A stretch of 64,000 nt of DNA, from assembly GCF_014489845.1 (NCBI RefSeq), contig NZ_JABURY010000015.1:140899-204898 (forward strand), read 5' to 3'. The notes under the pieces were generated by a model that did no database searches, had not been told where the DNA came from, and saw only the letters and a program-made list of their open reading frames with translations. Below, in pieces: positions 48,888 to 58,300 of the stretch; position 1 is the first letter of the stretch; each line of letters starts with the position of its first letter. Position numbers and translations under genes: made by a program. The DNA comes from Frischella japonica. Lineage in GTDB: Bacteria; Pseudomonadota; Gammaproteobacteria; Enterobacterales; Orbaceae.

Positions 48888-49622
48888 ATGAAAAAGATTT
48901 TCCTTATTGCAGCGTTAACAGGTGCAGTATTTACAGCATCAGCAAAAGATATCAATTTTGGGCTTGAGGCAACTTATGCGCCTTATGAATTTTATGATGA
49001 TAATAATATATTGGTTGGTTTTGATATTGATATCGCAAATAAAATTTGTCAGGAACTTAATTATACCTGTAAATTTACCAATCAATCATTTGATAGTTTA
49101 ATCCCAAGTTTAAAGACTCGCCGAATTGATGCCTCAATTTCAGCATTAGATATGACGCCAGAACGTCGAGAACAAGTTGATTTTTCACAGTCCTATTATA
49201 CGAATATGGCTCAATTTATTGGTCTTAGTGGTCATTTAGAATCATTAAATTCAATTTCTGAATTAAATCAGAAACGCGTTGGGGTACAAAATGGTACCAC
49301 ACTGCAAAAATATTTAGTCGATAAATTCCCTAAAATTAATATCGTCAGTTATGATAGTTATCAGTATGCGGTATTAGATCTTAAAGCGAATCGTATAGAT
49401 GCCATTTTAATAGATTCAGCCGCCGCTTCTGAATGGTTTAAAAAGGAACCAAGTCTTGTCGGTATTGGTGAAAAAATTACAGACCCTGAATATATTGGTT
49501 CTGGCTTAGGTATCGCGGTACGTAAAGGAAATAGCGTGTTACTTGATCAATTCAATCAAGTTTTAACCAAAATGAAAGCCGATGGTAGCTACGACCAAAT
49601 TTACGCTAAGTGGTTTAACTAA
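48888..49622 (+). CDS. artI: Arginine-binding periplasmic protein (ArtI/ArtJ type)
   Basis: 244 residues with a cleavable signal peptide (FLIAALTGAVFTASAKD) and a type II solute-binding fold: FGLEATYAPYEFYD, VGFDIDIANKICQEL, ISALDMTPERREQVDFS, VGVQNGTTLQKYL, and SGLGIAVRKGNS. E. coli has two such proteins, ArtI and ArtJ; only one is present here. A hairpin after the gene separates it from artQ. Confidence 0.9.
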   Translation: MKKIFLIAALTGAVFTASAKDINFGLEATYAPYEFYDDNNILVGFDIDIANKICQELNYTCKFTNQSFDSLIPSLKTRRIDASISALDMTPERREQVDFSQSYYTNMAQFIGLSGHLESLNSISELNQKRVGVQNGTTLQKYLVDKFPKINIVSYDSYQYAVLDLKANRIDAILIDSAAASEWFKKEPSLVGIGEKITDPEYIGSGLGIAVRKGNSVLLDQFNQVLTKMKADGSYDQIYAKWFN

Positions 49623-49652
49623 CTTATCACCCAACCGATGATAACTTAATCT

Positions 49653-49676
49653 GCCGCAATAGTGCGGCTATTTTTA
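49653..49676 (+). terminator. Hairpin terminator between artI and artQ
   Basis: GCCGCA-ATAG-TGCGGC followed by TATTTTTATT. Lying inside the operon, it probably attenuates, giving excess binding protein over the permeases. Confidence 0.8.
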
Positions 49677-49719
49677 TTATTGTTTTAAAAAATTTTTTAT
49701 TATATAGAAATGAATTAAT

Positions 49720-50478
49720 ATGCAAGATTGGCATACTTTATTACCTTTGCTCAATGCGACCAAGATTACCTTATTAATCGCGATCTGTGCTCTATTTGCT
49801 GGTTTGATACTCTCATTCATTATTACAATTTTAGAATCATGGCGCTTTAAGCCCGTTTCATGGTTTGTCTCTATCTGTGTAATTACGATTCGAGCTCTAC
49901 CAGAAATGCTTATTGTGATTGCTATCTATAATGGTCTACCATTAATGTTGATATTTATTAATGATACGTTATTTAATGGTGGCATGGATTTGACAATCCC
50001 ATTATATTTTACTGAGTTATCATTACATTTAGAGGTTACCGATTATAATGTCAATCCCATCTTATGTGGAATTATTGCATTATCGATTCTTTATGCTGTT
50101 TATGCTTCACAAACATTACGCGGTGCATTAAAAGCAATTCCCGCTGGTCAAAAACAAGCCGCACAAGTTTTAGGTTTAAGTAAATCCAGAACATTCATCC
50201 GCATAATTATTCCACAAATGTGGCGATACGCATTACCTGGTCTTGGTAATCAATGGTTAGTTTTATTAAAAGATACTGCATTAGTGTCTTTGATTGCCGT
50301 AAATGACATTATGCTACAGACCCGAAGTATTATTGCTAATACTCGTGAACCTTTCACTTGGTATCTGATTGCAGCAACGGTTTATTTAATTATCTCTCTG
50401 CTCAGCCAACGCGTCTTACAATATTTTGAGACACGTTCTCTTTATTTTGAACAACCACAAACCGTTTCCGAAAAATAG
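49720..50478 (+). CDS. artQ: Arginine ABC transporter permease ArtQ
   Basis: 252 residues with five or so helices and the permease EAA loop (TLRGALKAIPAGQKQAAQVLG across segments, LPGLGNQWLVLLKDTALVSL). PILCGIIALSILYAVYASQ and QEPF-like REPFTWY match E. coli ArtQ (238 residues). Pairs with ArtM in the inner membrane. Confidence 0.92.
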   Translation: MQDWHTLLPLLNATKITLLIAICALFAGLILSFIITILESWRFKPVSWFVSICVITIRALPEMLIVIAIYNGLPLMLIFINDTLFNGGMDLTIPLYFTELSLHLEVTDYNVNPILCGIIALSILYAVYASQTLRGALKAIPAGQKQAAQVLGLSKSRTFIRIIIPQMWRYALPGLGNQWLVLLKDTALVSLIAVNDIMLQTRSIIANTREPFTWYLIAATVYLIISLLSQRVLQYFETRSLYFEQPQTVSEK

Positions 50479-50486
50479 AGGAATGT

Positions 50487-51236
50487 ATGTCTGATAAGTT
50501 TTTTTATTATTTGTCTCATTTAATTAATGGATTACCAATCACAATATCATTGAGTTTAGCTGGTATTCTTTCAGCCTGTATAATCTCAATAGGGCTTTCT
50601 ATCTTACTAATATCAAAAAGATGGTATATTATTCACCCGATAAGAATTTTCATTACTGTCTTTACCGGCACACCACTATTAGTACAGTTATTCCTAATCT
50701 ACTATGGTCCTGCACAGTTTCAAGTTACACGCGAATCTTCATCGCTTTTATGGCAGGTTTTTTACTATTATAATCCTACACAGTGCTATATATTACGAGA
50801 ATTTTTACACTATTTATGGCAATTACTTTCTTATCCTTGGTTTTGCGCTTATCTAGCCTTAACACTTAATAGTGCCGCATATACGACACTTATTTTTCAT
50901 GGCGCTTTGAAAGCAGTTCCTCAAGGACATTGGCAAGCCTGTTCAGCATTAGGAATGAATCGCACTCAATCATTAAAAGTGATTTTACCTTATGCGCTCA
51001 AACGAGCATTATCTTCATACTCCAATGAAGTTATTTTTGTGGTTAAAGGAACAGCATTAACCTCTACAATTACACTCATGGATGTAATGGGATACAATCA
51101 GTTTCTTAATGGTCAATACTATGATTTTACTATTTTTATTGCTACCGGTTGCATATACATCTTGATTAATGGTTTATTAAGCATCATTATGAGATTATTA
51201 GAGAAAAAAGCCTTAGCGTTTGAAAATAATCAATAA
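50487..51236 (+). CDS. artM: Arginine ABC transporter permease ArtM
   Basis: 249 residues; GLPITISLSLAGI, FTGTPLLVQLFLIYYGPAQF, TLNSAAYTTLIFHGALKAVP, QWQACSALG-like HWQACSALGMN and SNEVIFVVKGTALTSTI match ArtM (222 in E. coli); the extra length lies in the central loop between residues 70 and 110. It starts 8 nt after artQ and is followed 33 nt later by uvrC. Confidence 0.92.
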   Translation: MSDKFFYYLSHLINGLPITISLSLAGILSACIISIGLSILLISKRWYIIHPIRIFITVFTGTPLLVQLFLIYYGPAQFQVTRESSSLLWQVFYYYNPTQCYILREFLHYLWQLLSYPWFCAYLALTLNSAAYTTLIFHGALKAVPQGHWQACSALGMNRTQSLKVILPYALKRALSSYSNEVIFVVKGTALTSTITLMDVMGYNQFLNGQYYDFTIFIATGCIYILINGLLSIIMRLLEKKALAFENNQ

Positions 51237-51269
51237 TTTTTTTTAATTTAACCCTAATCGTAAGCATTT

Positions 51270-53111
51270 ATGAGCCAAACAAAATTTGATTCGACTGCAT
51301 TTTTAAAAACGGTCCCACATAAACCGGGTATTTATCAAATGTTTAATGATAAAAATACTATTATTTATGTGGGCAAAGCAAAAAACCTAAATCACCGATT
51401 AAAAAGTTATTTTAACAGTAGTAAAAAAACATTAAAAACTGATCTATTAGTCAGCCATATTGATCATATCGAATTTACCCTTACTCATACCGAAACTGAA
51501 GCTTTATTATTAGAACAAACTTATATTAAAAAGTATCAGCCCAGATACAATGTATTGCTAAAAGATGATAAAAGTTATCCTTTTATAAAAATTAGTAAGG
51601 AGAGACATCCTCAATTATCACTTTATCGTGGCTCAATTAATCGTAAAACCGATGAATTTTTTGGCCCTTACCCAAGCTCTTATGCGGTTAAACAGATTCT
51701 AATCTTATTACAAAAAATCTTTCCCATTCGTCAATGTGCTGACTCAACCTATCACAACCGTACCAGACCGTGTTTACAGTATCAAATCAAACGTTGTTTA
51801 GGTCCTTGTGTAGCTGGATTAGTTAGCGATGAAGATTATAATCAACAAGTCAATTATGTTAGATTATTTTTACAAGGTCAGTCAGAAGCAATCATTGATA
51901 CTATCACACAAGATATGCTGCAAGCTAGCGAAGCGTTAAACTTTGAGAAAGCAGCTAAACTACGTGATCAATTACATGCCATAAAACAAATTAATGAAAA
52001 ACAAGTGATTTACAATAAAAATGATAATTTGGATGTTATTGGCTTCCATTATCAATTGGGTATGGCCTGTGTGTATATTTTATTTATTCGAAATGGGCAA
52101 ACTTTTGGTCATCGGGCATATTACCCTAAAGTACCATCAAATACCGAACTTGAGGAAGTCATCGAAACATTTTTAGGCCAATTTTATCTGCAAGGTAATC
52201 ATAATCGAAATATACCTAAAAAGATTTTGCTCAATTACTCGTTATCTGATCGTAAAGCGATGGAAGAAACTTTATCATTAGTTGCTGACTATCAAGTTAA
52301 GTTAGTTGATGAACCAAAAGGTGATAATCTCAAACTATTAAACATTGCCATTGAAAATGCACAAAAAGAAGTTAAAAATAAACTATTCCAAAATTCCACT
52401 ATCAAACAACGCTACGATGAGTTAAAAACATTCTTAGGGATAACACAAATAAATCGGATGGAATGTTTTGATATCAGCCATTTTATGGGAAAAAATACCA
52501 TTGCGTCTTGTGTGGTGTTTGATGACAAAGGTCCAGTGAAGTCAGAATTTAGAAGATATAACATCAGTGGTATTACAGCCGGTGACGATTACGCCGCAAT
52601 GAATCAAGTTTTAACCAGACGCTACAATAAACCCGATCTACCCATAGATAAAATCCCTGATGTTATCTTCATTGATGGAGGTAAAGGGCAACTTAATCAA
52701 GCTTTAAGCGTTTTCGAATCACTCAACGTAAACTGGGATAAACATCACCCAATTTTATTAGGTATTGCAAAAGGTTCTGAACGCAAAGAAGGTTTAGAAA
52801 CGTTATTTTTTGAAAGCCATGGTAAAGGGCATTATTTAGATGCACACTCCCCTGCTTTATTATTAATCCAACAAATTCGTAACGCGTCGCATGATCATGC
52901 TATTCTCGGTCAACGCAAAAAAAACGTTAAACAATTAACTGATAGTACTTTAGAACAAATTGAAGGTGTTGGAGCAAAGCGCAGACAAGCACTTCTTAAG
53001 CATTTTGGTGGTTTAAGAGAACTCAAATCAGCTACCGTTGATGAAATATCTCAGGTACAGGGTATTTCTAAAGCATTAGCTGAAAAAATTTACGATAACT
53101 TGCAACAATAA
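51270..53111 (+). CDS. uvrC: Excinuclease ABC subunit C UvrC
   Basis: 613 residues against 610 in E. coli. GIY-YIG nuclease domain (PGIYQMFND, IIYVGKAKNL), UVR motif around LNFEKAAKLRDQL, RNase H-like C-terminal nuclease (MECFDISHFMGKN, FIDGGKGQL), and tandem HhH at the end (IEGVGAKRRQALLKHFGG, VQGISKALAEKIYD). It makes both incisions in nucleotide-excision repair. The uvrC-pgsA pair is conserved in E. coli. Confidence 0.97.
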   Translation: MSQTKFDSTAFLKTVPHKPGIYQMFNDKNTIIYVGKAKNLNHRLKSYFNSSKKTLKTDLLVSHIDHIEFTLTHTETEALLLEQTYIKKYQPRYNVLLKDDKSYPFIKISKERHPQLSLYRGSINRKTDEFFGPYPSSYAVKQILILLQKIFPIRQCADSTYHNRTRPCLQYQIKRCLGPCVAGLVSDEDYNQQVNYVRLFLQGQSEAIIDTITQDMLQASEALNFEKAAKLRDQLHAIKQINEKQVIYNKNDNLDVIGFHYQLGMACVYILFIRNGQTFGHRAYYPKVPSNTELEEVIETFLGQFYLQGNHNRNIPKKILLNYSLSDRKAMEETLSLVADYQVKLVDEPKGDNLKLLNIAIENAQKEVKNKLFQNSTIKQRYDELKTFLGITQINRMECFDISHFMGKNTIASCVVFDDKGPVKSEFRRYNISGITAGDDYAAMNQVLTRRYNKPDLPIDKIPDVIFIDGGKGQLNQALSVFESLNVNWDKHHPILLGIAKGSERKEGLETLFFESHGKGHYLDAHSPALLLIQQIRNASHDHAILGQRKKNVKQLTDSTLEQIEGVGAKRRQALLKHFGGLRELKSATVDEISQVQGISKALAEKIYDNLQQ

Positions 53112-53220
53112 ATTATATAAAAATAAGCCTAAAACTTTAGGGTCAAGATAGTTACTTGATGTTATAATAACAAAAATGATAAATTTTAATTCCTATTATA
53201 TGTAATTTAGAGTACCTGCT

Positions 53221-53775
53221 ATGAAATTTAATGTTCCCATTTACCTAACTTTATTTAGACTTATCTTAATCCCTTTCTTTGTGCTTTCTTTTTATATAAC
53301 AGGTGAATGGTCAGCATTTTTTACAGCACTTATATTTTTAATCGCTGCTTTCACCGATATCTTAGATGGTTATTTAGCCAGACGATTAAATCAAACCACT
53401 CGCTTTGGTGCCTTTCTTGATCCTGTTGCTGATAAAATAATGGTTACTATTGCTTTAATACTCATTACTGAACACTACGATACTTGGTGGATTACTATTC
53501 CAGCGATTATCATGATTTCGCGAGAAATCATCATCTCAGCTTTACGTGAATGGATGGCTGAAATAGGCAAACGTAAAAATGTAGCGGTTTCAGGAATTGG
53601 TAAAATTAAAACCATCACTCAAATGACAGCGTTAACCTGGTTGTTATGGCGTCCGTGTGAATTAGTTATCAATGCCGGTTTGATAGCTTTGTATATCGCG
53701 GCCATTTTAACACTTTGGTCAATGATTGAATACTTATGGATAGCACGATGTGATCTGCTTGAAGATATTAAATGA
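53221..53775 (+). CDS. pgsA: CDP-diacylglycerol-glycerol-3-P phosphatidyltransferase PgsA
   Basis: 184 residues against 182 in E. coli. CDP-alcohol phosphotransferase motif [27 protein letters not shown] in segments (D-G-x2-A-R-x8-G-x3-D-x3-D) and several helices. It makes phosphatidylglycerol phosphate, the first committed step to PG and cardiolipin, in the inner membrane. A tRNA gene follows, as in E. coli. Confidence 0.96.
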   Translation: MKFNVPIYLTLFRLILIPFFVLSFYITGEWSAFFTALIFLIAAFTDILDGYLARRLNQTTRFGAFLDPVADKIMVTIALILITEHYDTWWITIPAIIMISREIIISALREWMAEIGKRKNVAVSGIGKIKTITQMTALTWLLWRPCELVINAGLIALYIAAILTLWSMIEYLWIARCDLLEDIK

Positions 53776-53816
53776 TTTAAAAGTAAGCAATCAATCATTA
53801 ATATTTAAAATTGTTG

Positions 53817-53844
53817 TTGCTGTTCTTTGTCAATTACGTATAAT
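53817..53844 (+). promoter_or_regulatory. Probable promoter of the second tRNA-Leu
   Basis: TTGCTG (53817-53822), 16-nt spacer and a perfect TATAAT (53839-53844), 38 nt upstream of the tRNA 5' end. Confidence 0.5.
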
Positions 53845-53881
53845 GCACTGGTTTTCAGCAAACAGTAAGGTTAACTGAAAC

Positions 53882-53969
53882 GCCCGGGTGGTGAAATCGG
53901 TAGACACAAGGGATTTAAAATCCCTCGGCCTTTTTGGCCGTGCGAGTTCAAGTCTCGCTCCGGGCACCA
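53882..53969 (+). tRNA. tRNA-Leu (UAA), second copy
   Basis: Same cloverleaf as the gene at 10095 with anticodon UAA and encoded CCA. Differences are confined to the variable arm (GGCC/GGCC instead of GGCT/AGCC, a compensatory change) and one base in the 3' acceptor strand, which turns a G:C pair into G:U. It lies behind pgsA at the position of E. coli glyW-cysT-leuZ, but alone. Confidence 0.96.
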
Positions 53970-54494
53970 ATTTAACTTTTCGATTCTTCCGTATTACTCT
54001 CCAAAAGCCTGCAAAAATTTATCTTAAAAAGTGTTACCGTTTAGACTATTCAAATACCTTTGCCCTCTTTTCTATTAATCTAAATTTTATTCAGGTACAG
54101 TCTTTCTCTTATCTTTAGCCTTGATAGGGTGTATTTAAGTCTAAAATTATTAAAAACTTGATGACTATATTATTTTAACTTTCTCAGATAATAATCTGCA
54201 GGGTAATCATACCGTTTACCGCCAATTTTTTGGCAATATTGTTGCTTTCTTATCTATCTGTAAAAAAAACGACCCAGGATAATTTTGTTAACGGTATGGG
54301 TTTAAAGGTTGTTAAGAAAATTTCCTTGTAAATATTGCGCCATAAAAATTTATTTTTGAGAATCATCGTTTTTGTTGATGCTTGTAAGGAAACTTCAAAA
54401 ACTTTAGCGATATAATTTTATAAAAAAATTAAAAAGCCATCATACTAGATGGCTTTGATTTATCGATTCATAAAATTTATTAATTAAAGTAAAA
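53970..54494. other. Spacer between tRNA-Leu and the sugar operon
   Basis: 525 nt without a gene. It holds an imperfect far-spaced inverted repeat (CATACCGTT at 54208-54216, AACGGTATG at 54290-54298) of unknown meaning and the operon terminator at 54423-54456. A frame running out of the tRNA gene is not coding. Confidence 0.45.
54423..54456 (-). terminator. Terminator of the sugar PTS operon
   Basis: On the minus strand AAAGCCATC pairs with GATGGCTTT over a 6-nt loop and is followed by TT-AATTTTTTT. It is 39 nt past the aldolase stop. Confidence 0.85.
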
Positions 54495-55355
54495 CTAATA
54501 TCGATTTACTGATCCAAATAGTTTCATTCTTTCCGTGATTTTTTCCGCTACCGGATTTAATCCATGATTAATAACTTTTCGTGGATCATTGATGTCATGA
54601 TCTTTTTGTTCAGCAAATAATTTTCCTACAGCAACACACCATGTATACATGTTTTCAGTATTGACGTTAATCTTTGCGGTTCCAAAAGAAATGGCATGTA
54701 ACATATCTTCATCACAAATACCTGTTCCGCCATGAAGGACCAGTGGTATTTTGATTAAATTAGAAATATGCTGCATTTCATTAAATCCTAATTTCGCTTT
54801 GCCTTTATATAAACCATGTGTTGATCCTAATGCCGCAGCTAAACAATCAACATTGGTTTCTTTTACCATTGTTAAACATTGATTTGGATCGGCATAGATT
54901 ACTTGAGAATTAACAATACCATCTTCACTGCCCGCGATAGTACCTAATTCAGCTTCGACAGAAACGCCTCTTTTGTGAGCATAATCCACTATTCGTTTGG
55001 TAATTTCAAGATTTTCTTCAAACGGTAAATGCGAACCATCAAACATCACCGAACTAAATCCAGCATTAATTGCTGCAAAACAAGATTCATAACTTTGACC
55101 ATGATCTAAATGCAGGGCTATAGGTACATCGATATCTAAATAATCCATTGCATTTTTGACAATAGCATGAATCGTTTTAAAGCCTAACATGTGCTTTATG
55201 GTACCACCTGAAACACCAAGAATTGCTGGTGATCGATTTTCTTTTGCTGTTTTTAAAACCGTCGCTACCCATTCCAAATTGTTAATATTGAATTGTCCTA
55301 CAGCATAATGTTCATGATAAGCATTATTTAGCATGTCTTTCATTGAAACTAACAT
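54495..55355 (-). CDS. Class II fructose/tagatose-bisphosphate aldolase family protein
   Basis: 286 residues, the length of the short class II aldolases (GatY/KbaY and Gram-positive FbaA). Zinc and catalytic motifs: IALHLDHGQSYES, FDGSHLPFEEN, EAELGTIAGSEDG, LGSTHGLYKG, PLVLHGGTG and INVNTENMYTW. It should split a ketose (bis)phosphate into two trioses. Whether the substrate is fructose-1,6-, tagatose-1,6- or another sugar phosphate is open. Last gene of the PTS operon, 34 nt after the kinase. Confidence 0.85.
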   Translation of the reverse strand: MLVSMKDMLNNAYHEHYAVGQFNINNLEWVATVLKTAKENRSPAILGVSGGTIKHMLGFKTIHAIVKNAMDYLDIDVPIALHLDHGQSYESCFAAINAGFSSVMFDGSHLPFEENLEITKRIVDYAHKRGVSVEAELGTIAGSEDGIVNSQVIYADPNQCLTMVKETNVDCLAAALGSTHGLYKGKAKLGFNEMQHISNLIKIPLVLHGGTGICDEDMLHAISFGTAKINVNTENMYTWCVAVGKLFAEQKDHDINDPRKVINHGLNPVAEKITERMKLFGSVNRY

Positions 55356-55389
55356 AATCTACCTCTTAATCTTATATATATATTAATTT

Positions 55390-56349
55390 TTATTTAAAAT
55401 ATTCAGTTAAATTTTTTTCAAACCGGCGTTGTGCTTTATTGACTTCAGATAAATTTGGCATGGCTTTTCGAACACCTTTACGTTCAATGGATATTGCGGC
55501 AGTTAAACTTGCAAATGAAATAATTTTTTCAATATCCCAGCCATAACTCACGCCATAGGAAAAAGCCCCATGGAATATGTCACCTGCACCAGTAGTATCA
55601 ATTGATTGACAAAGAAAACTTGGAATTATCTCAACTTTTTTATCTTTCAAATAAGCACATCCTTTTTCTCCTAATGTTATAAAAGCAGAACCTCTAGCTA
55701 TTGAAGTTAGTTTTTTTAATGCGCTTTCTAGTGTCTTTTTATTAGTAAACTCATCTATCTTGGCATAGGCGAGGGCAAAATTTTCACTAGCTACAAGATA
55801 GTCAGTATATTTGGCTAAATAAAGATTACTCTCACGTAACGAGCCAGCATCCATAACAACTTTGACGTTAGGTAATTGTTTAATTACATATTCACTTAAC
55901 TCTGGCTCATGCCCATCGATAAGAATAACGAGATCACGCTTATTTTCTTGTAAATATTGAATAAATTGGTTTAATTTTTTTTTCTCAACTGTGGTCATTA
56001 ATGGTGGAGTATTTAATTTTCGAGTTATGATAGTTCGAGAACCATTTTCTTTATTTACAGTGATAGCCGCAAGGGGTGTAATCATCTCATCAGAAAAAAT
56101 AATGTGGTCAGTCTTTACACCTACTTGTTTGAATTCAGAAACAATTTTGTTGCCATATATATCATCATTTAGATGTCCAAGGTGGTAAATATCTTCGCCC
56201 CATAACCCTAATAAATATGCAGCATTTGCACACGGGCCACCACCGCTTTCTATAAAATCATAAGCAAATGATTTACTGTTTTCTTTGGGATAATTGGTTG
56301 TAAAATAGAACTGATCATAACAAGCAAATCCAATTGTCAGTATTGTCAT
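55390..56349 (-). CDS. PfkB-family carbohydrate kinase
   Basis: 319 residues. Ribokinase-fold motifs: GGGPCANAAYLLGLWG near the N-terminus (GG motif) and DTTGAGDIFHGAFSYG near 255 with the catalytic Asp of GAGD. It most likely phosphorylates the imported sugar phosphate to give the aldolase substrate. Within the operon it lies between the IIC gene and the aldolase. Confidence 0.85.
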   Translation of the reverse strand: MTILTIGFACYDQFYFTTNYPKENSKSFAYDFIESGGGPCANAAYLLGLWGEDIYHLGHLNDDIYGNKIVSEFKQVGVKTDHIIFSDEMITPLAAITVNKENGSRTIITRKLNTPPLMTTVEKKKLNQFIQYLQENKRDLVILIDGHEPELSEYVIKQLPNVKVVMDAGSLRESNLYLAKYTDYLVASENFALAYAKIDEFTNKKTLESALKKLTSIARGSAFITLGEKGCAYLKDKKVEIIPSFLCQSIDTTGAGDIFHGAFSYGVSYGWDIEKIISFASLTAAISIERKGVRKAMPNLSEVNKAQRRFEKNLTEYFK

Positions 56350-56453
56350 AATTCATCCTTTAACTATAAAAATGTTTTTACTAAGATTCATTTATTTCAG
56401 ATAATTATTCGTTCATGGTTGAGTATGAAATTACTCAACCATAAAGTTTCAAA

Positions 56454-57830
56454 TTACGATTGGTCTACATTTTTTGAATCACCGACAACTTTGATAGATT
56501 TAAAGAAGAATGGAACACAAAGAACAATGACTAAAATTAAACAAATAAAATAGATAGCTGTTTGACCGAACATATTAAATAGTTTACCGATTATGATTCC
56601 CCAAACTGCAAAGTCAAAATCAGCAAAAGTGGAGTTTTGGAAACCTAAATCACCTAATGTAGGTAATAATAATGCAGGTAAGAACGCTAAAAGGATCCCG
56701 CCGATAAAGGATGCAATAATACAACCACGTTTACCCCCCAATTTATCAGCAAACACACCAGATGTACCACCACAGAAGAAATGAGGCACCATGCCTGGAA
56801 TAATTAATGCCATACCCATTCCACCTAACATGAACATGCCAATTAATCCACCGATGAAAGAGCAAATAAAACCAACGACAACAGCGGTAGGGCTAAAGGT
56901 AAAAAATACAGCACAATCGACTGCCGGTATTGAATTAGGAATCAGTTTTTGGCTAATACCTTGGAAGGCAGGAACAAGATCACCGAGAATTAATCTTACA
57001 CCGTTATAAACGATAGCCACACCGACTGCGAATTGTAAACCACTTAGAATAGAAAAGATGATTGGACTTTGTTCGGTAATCGTTGACATATAGTCACTAC
57101 CGGCAACCAAGCTACAAATTAAATAGATAATTACCATGATGATACCAGTTGTTACAGTAGTATCTCGTAAGAACCCCCATTTTTCTGATATCTCGGTATC
57201 AGCAAATGAATCATCTTTGTCTCCTACTCTCTTCGCAATAAACGCCGATAAATAATATCCAACGGAACCAAAATGTCCCATGGCAATCCCACCATCGTCA
57301 GTAACTTGTTTGGTATAATTTTGACCAATTGCCGGTGAAATTGCTGACCATGAACCCAATAAAAATCCACCAATAACGATTAATGACCAACCATCAAATT
57401 TAGCCGCTTGTAAAACAGCAGAAAACAAACATGCCAGAAAGAATGAATGGTGACCGGTTAAGAATATATATTTATATTTAGTAAAACGGGCAATAATCAA
57501 ATTTATAATAAACCCAAGTAACAAAATACTCATGGTTTGAACACCTAAAACTTTTTGTGCGACAGAAACGATTGCTTCGTTATTAGGAATAACACCACGG
57601 ATACCAAATCCAGCTTTTATTATGTCGCCTAATGGATTTAGATTGCTAATAATAACACCAGCCCCCGCACTTAACATAAGGTAACCTAGAATTGGTTTTA
57701 AAGTCCCGGTAAGGAGTTTATTAAATGGTGAACCTAAACAAACCAAGCCCACAAAAGCAATAATCCCCATTAAAAAAGCGGGTTGACTAAAAATTTCCGT
57801 TAAAAATGAAAGTAATGACTGCATAATCAT
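56454..57830 (-). CDS. PTS EIIC, ascorbate/galactitol (UlaA) type
   Basis: 458 residues with about ten to eleven helices. Similar to UlaA throughout: PLGDIIKAGFGIRGVIP, IFLTGHHSFF, VTDDGGIAMGHFGSVGY, GVRLILGDLVPAFQGISQKLIP, AVDCAVFFTFSPTAVVVGFI and IIPGMVPHFFCGG. The substrate of this branch is not predictable; ascorbate-specific downstream genes (ulaD-F, ulaG) are absent, so a hexitol or other sugar is more likely. It starts 18 nt after the IIB gene. Confidence 0.85.
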   Translation of the reverse strand: MIMQSLLSFLTEIFSQPAFLMGIIAFVGLVCLGSPFNKLLTGTLKPILGYLMLSAGAGVIISNLNPLGDIIKAGFGIRGVIPNNEAIVSVAQKVLGVQTMSILLLGFIINLIIARFTKYKYIFLTGHHSFFLACLFSAVLQAAKFDGWSLIVIGGFLLGSWSAISPAIGQNYTKQVTDDGGIAMGHFGSVGYYLSAFIAKRVGDKDDSFADTEISEKWGFLRDTTVTTGIIMVIIYLICSLVAGSDYMSTITEQSPIIFSILSGLQFAVGVAIVYNGVRLILGDLVPAFQGISQKLIPNSIPAVDCAVFFTFSPTAVVVGFICSFIGGLIGMFMLGGMGMALIIPGMVPHFFCGGTSGVFADKLGGKRGCIIASFIGGILLAFLPALLLPTLGDLGFQNSTFADFDFAVWGIIIGKLFNMFGQTAIYFICLILVIVLCVPFFFKSIKVVGDSKNVDQS

Positions 57831-57848
57831 ATCTCCTTTGAAAGATCA

Positions 57849-58130
57849 TCAAACCCCAGCTAACTGCTGTAATTTTTCACTAATGTCTTCCTCAATTTGC
57901 TTTTTATTTACATAACTACGAATAATTGCAACTTTTGATTGATCAGTAAATTGTTTAGCTAAATCCTTTATGGTCACATATAGATCTGCTTTTTCACCTT
58001 CTGCGTTAGCAAAATCTATTGATGCCACATCAGCTTTGATGTTCAAAGCAGCGCAGATATTCTTAACGTGATTAGCGGCCATTAAAGAACTACCAATACC
58101 ATTTCCACAAACTGTACGAATTTTCAACAT
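57849..58130 (-). CDS. PTS EIIB, ascorbate/galactitol type
   Basis: 93 residues. The phosphocysteine loop VCGNGIGSSLM places Cys8 as the phosphorylated residue; the rest is a small Rossmann-like domain, as in UlaB. First gene of the operon. No EIIA gene is seen nearby, so a IIA encoded elsewhere must supply phosphate. Confidence 0.88.
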   Translation of the reverse strand: MLKIRTVCGNGIGSSLMAANHVKNICAALNIKADVASIDFANAEGEKADLYVTIKDLAKQFTDQSKVAIIRSYVNKKQIEEDISEKLQQLAGV

Positions 58131-58269
58131 TGCTAATCTCCCTTATCGATTTTTTGAATAACAGTGGGTTACGTTTAAAAAAAAAGAATAAAATATAAAT
58201 CTTGTGCAAATTTCTTATTTATTAAGCTATTTGATGATTTTTATAATAAATAACCAAAGATTACTAATT

Positions 58270-58285
58270 CGTGATACATATCACA
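58270..58285. promoter_or_regulatory. Candidate CRP site 1 (PTS operon)
   Basis: CGTGA-TACATA-TCACA, one mismatch from the CRP consensus TGTGA-N6-TCACA, about 140 nt upstream of the IIB start codon. Confidence 0.65.
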
Positions 58286-58300
58286 CTGTTTAATACTGTG

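Noticed and set aside
53888..54118. 76-codon frame beginning inside tRNA-Leu
   Set aside because: It reads through the tRNA gene; the first third is the tRNA sequence itself.
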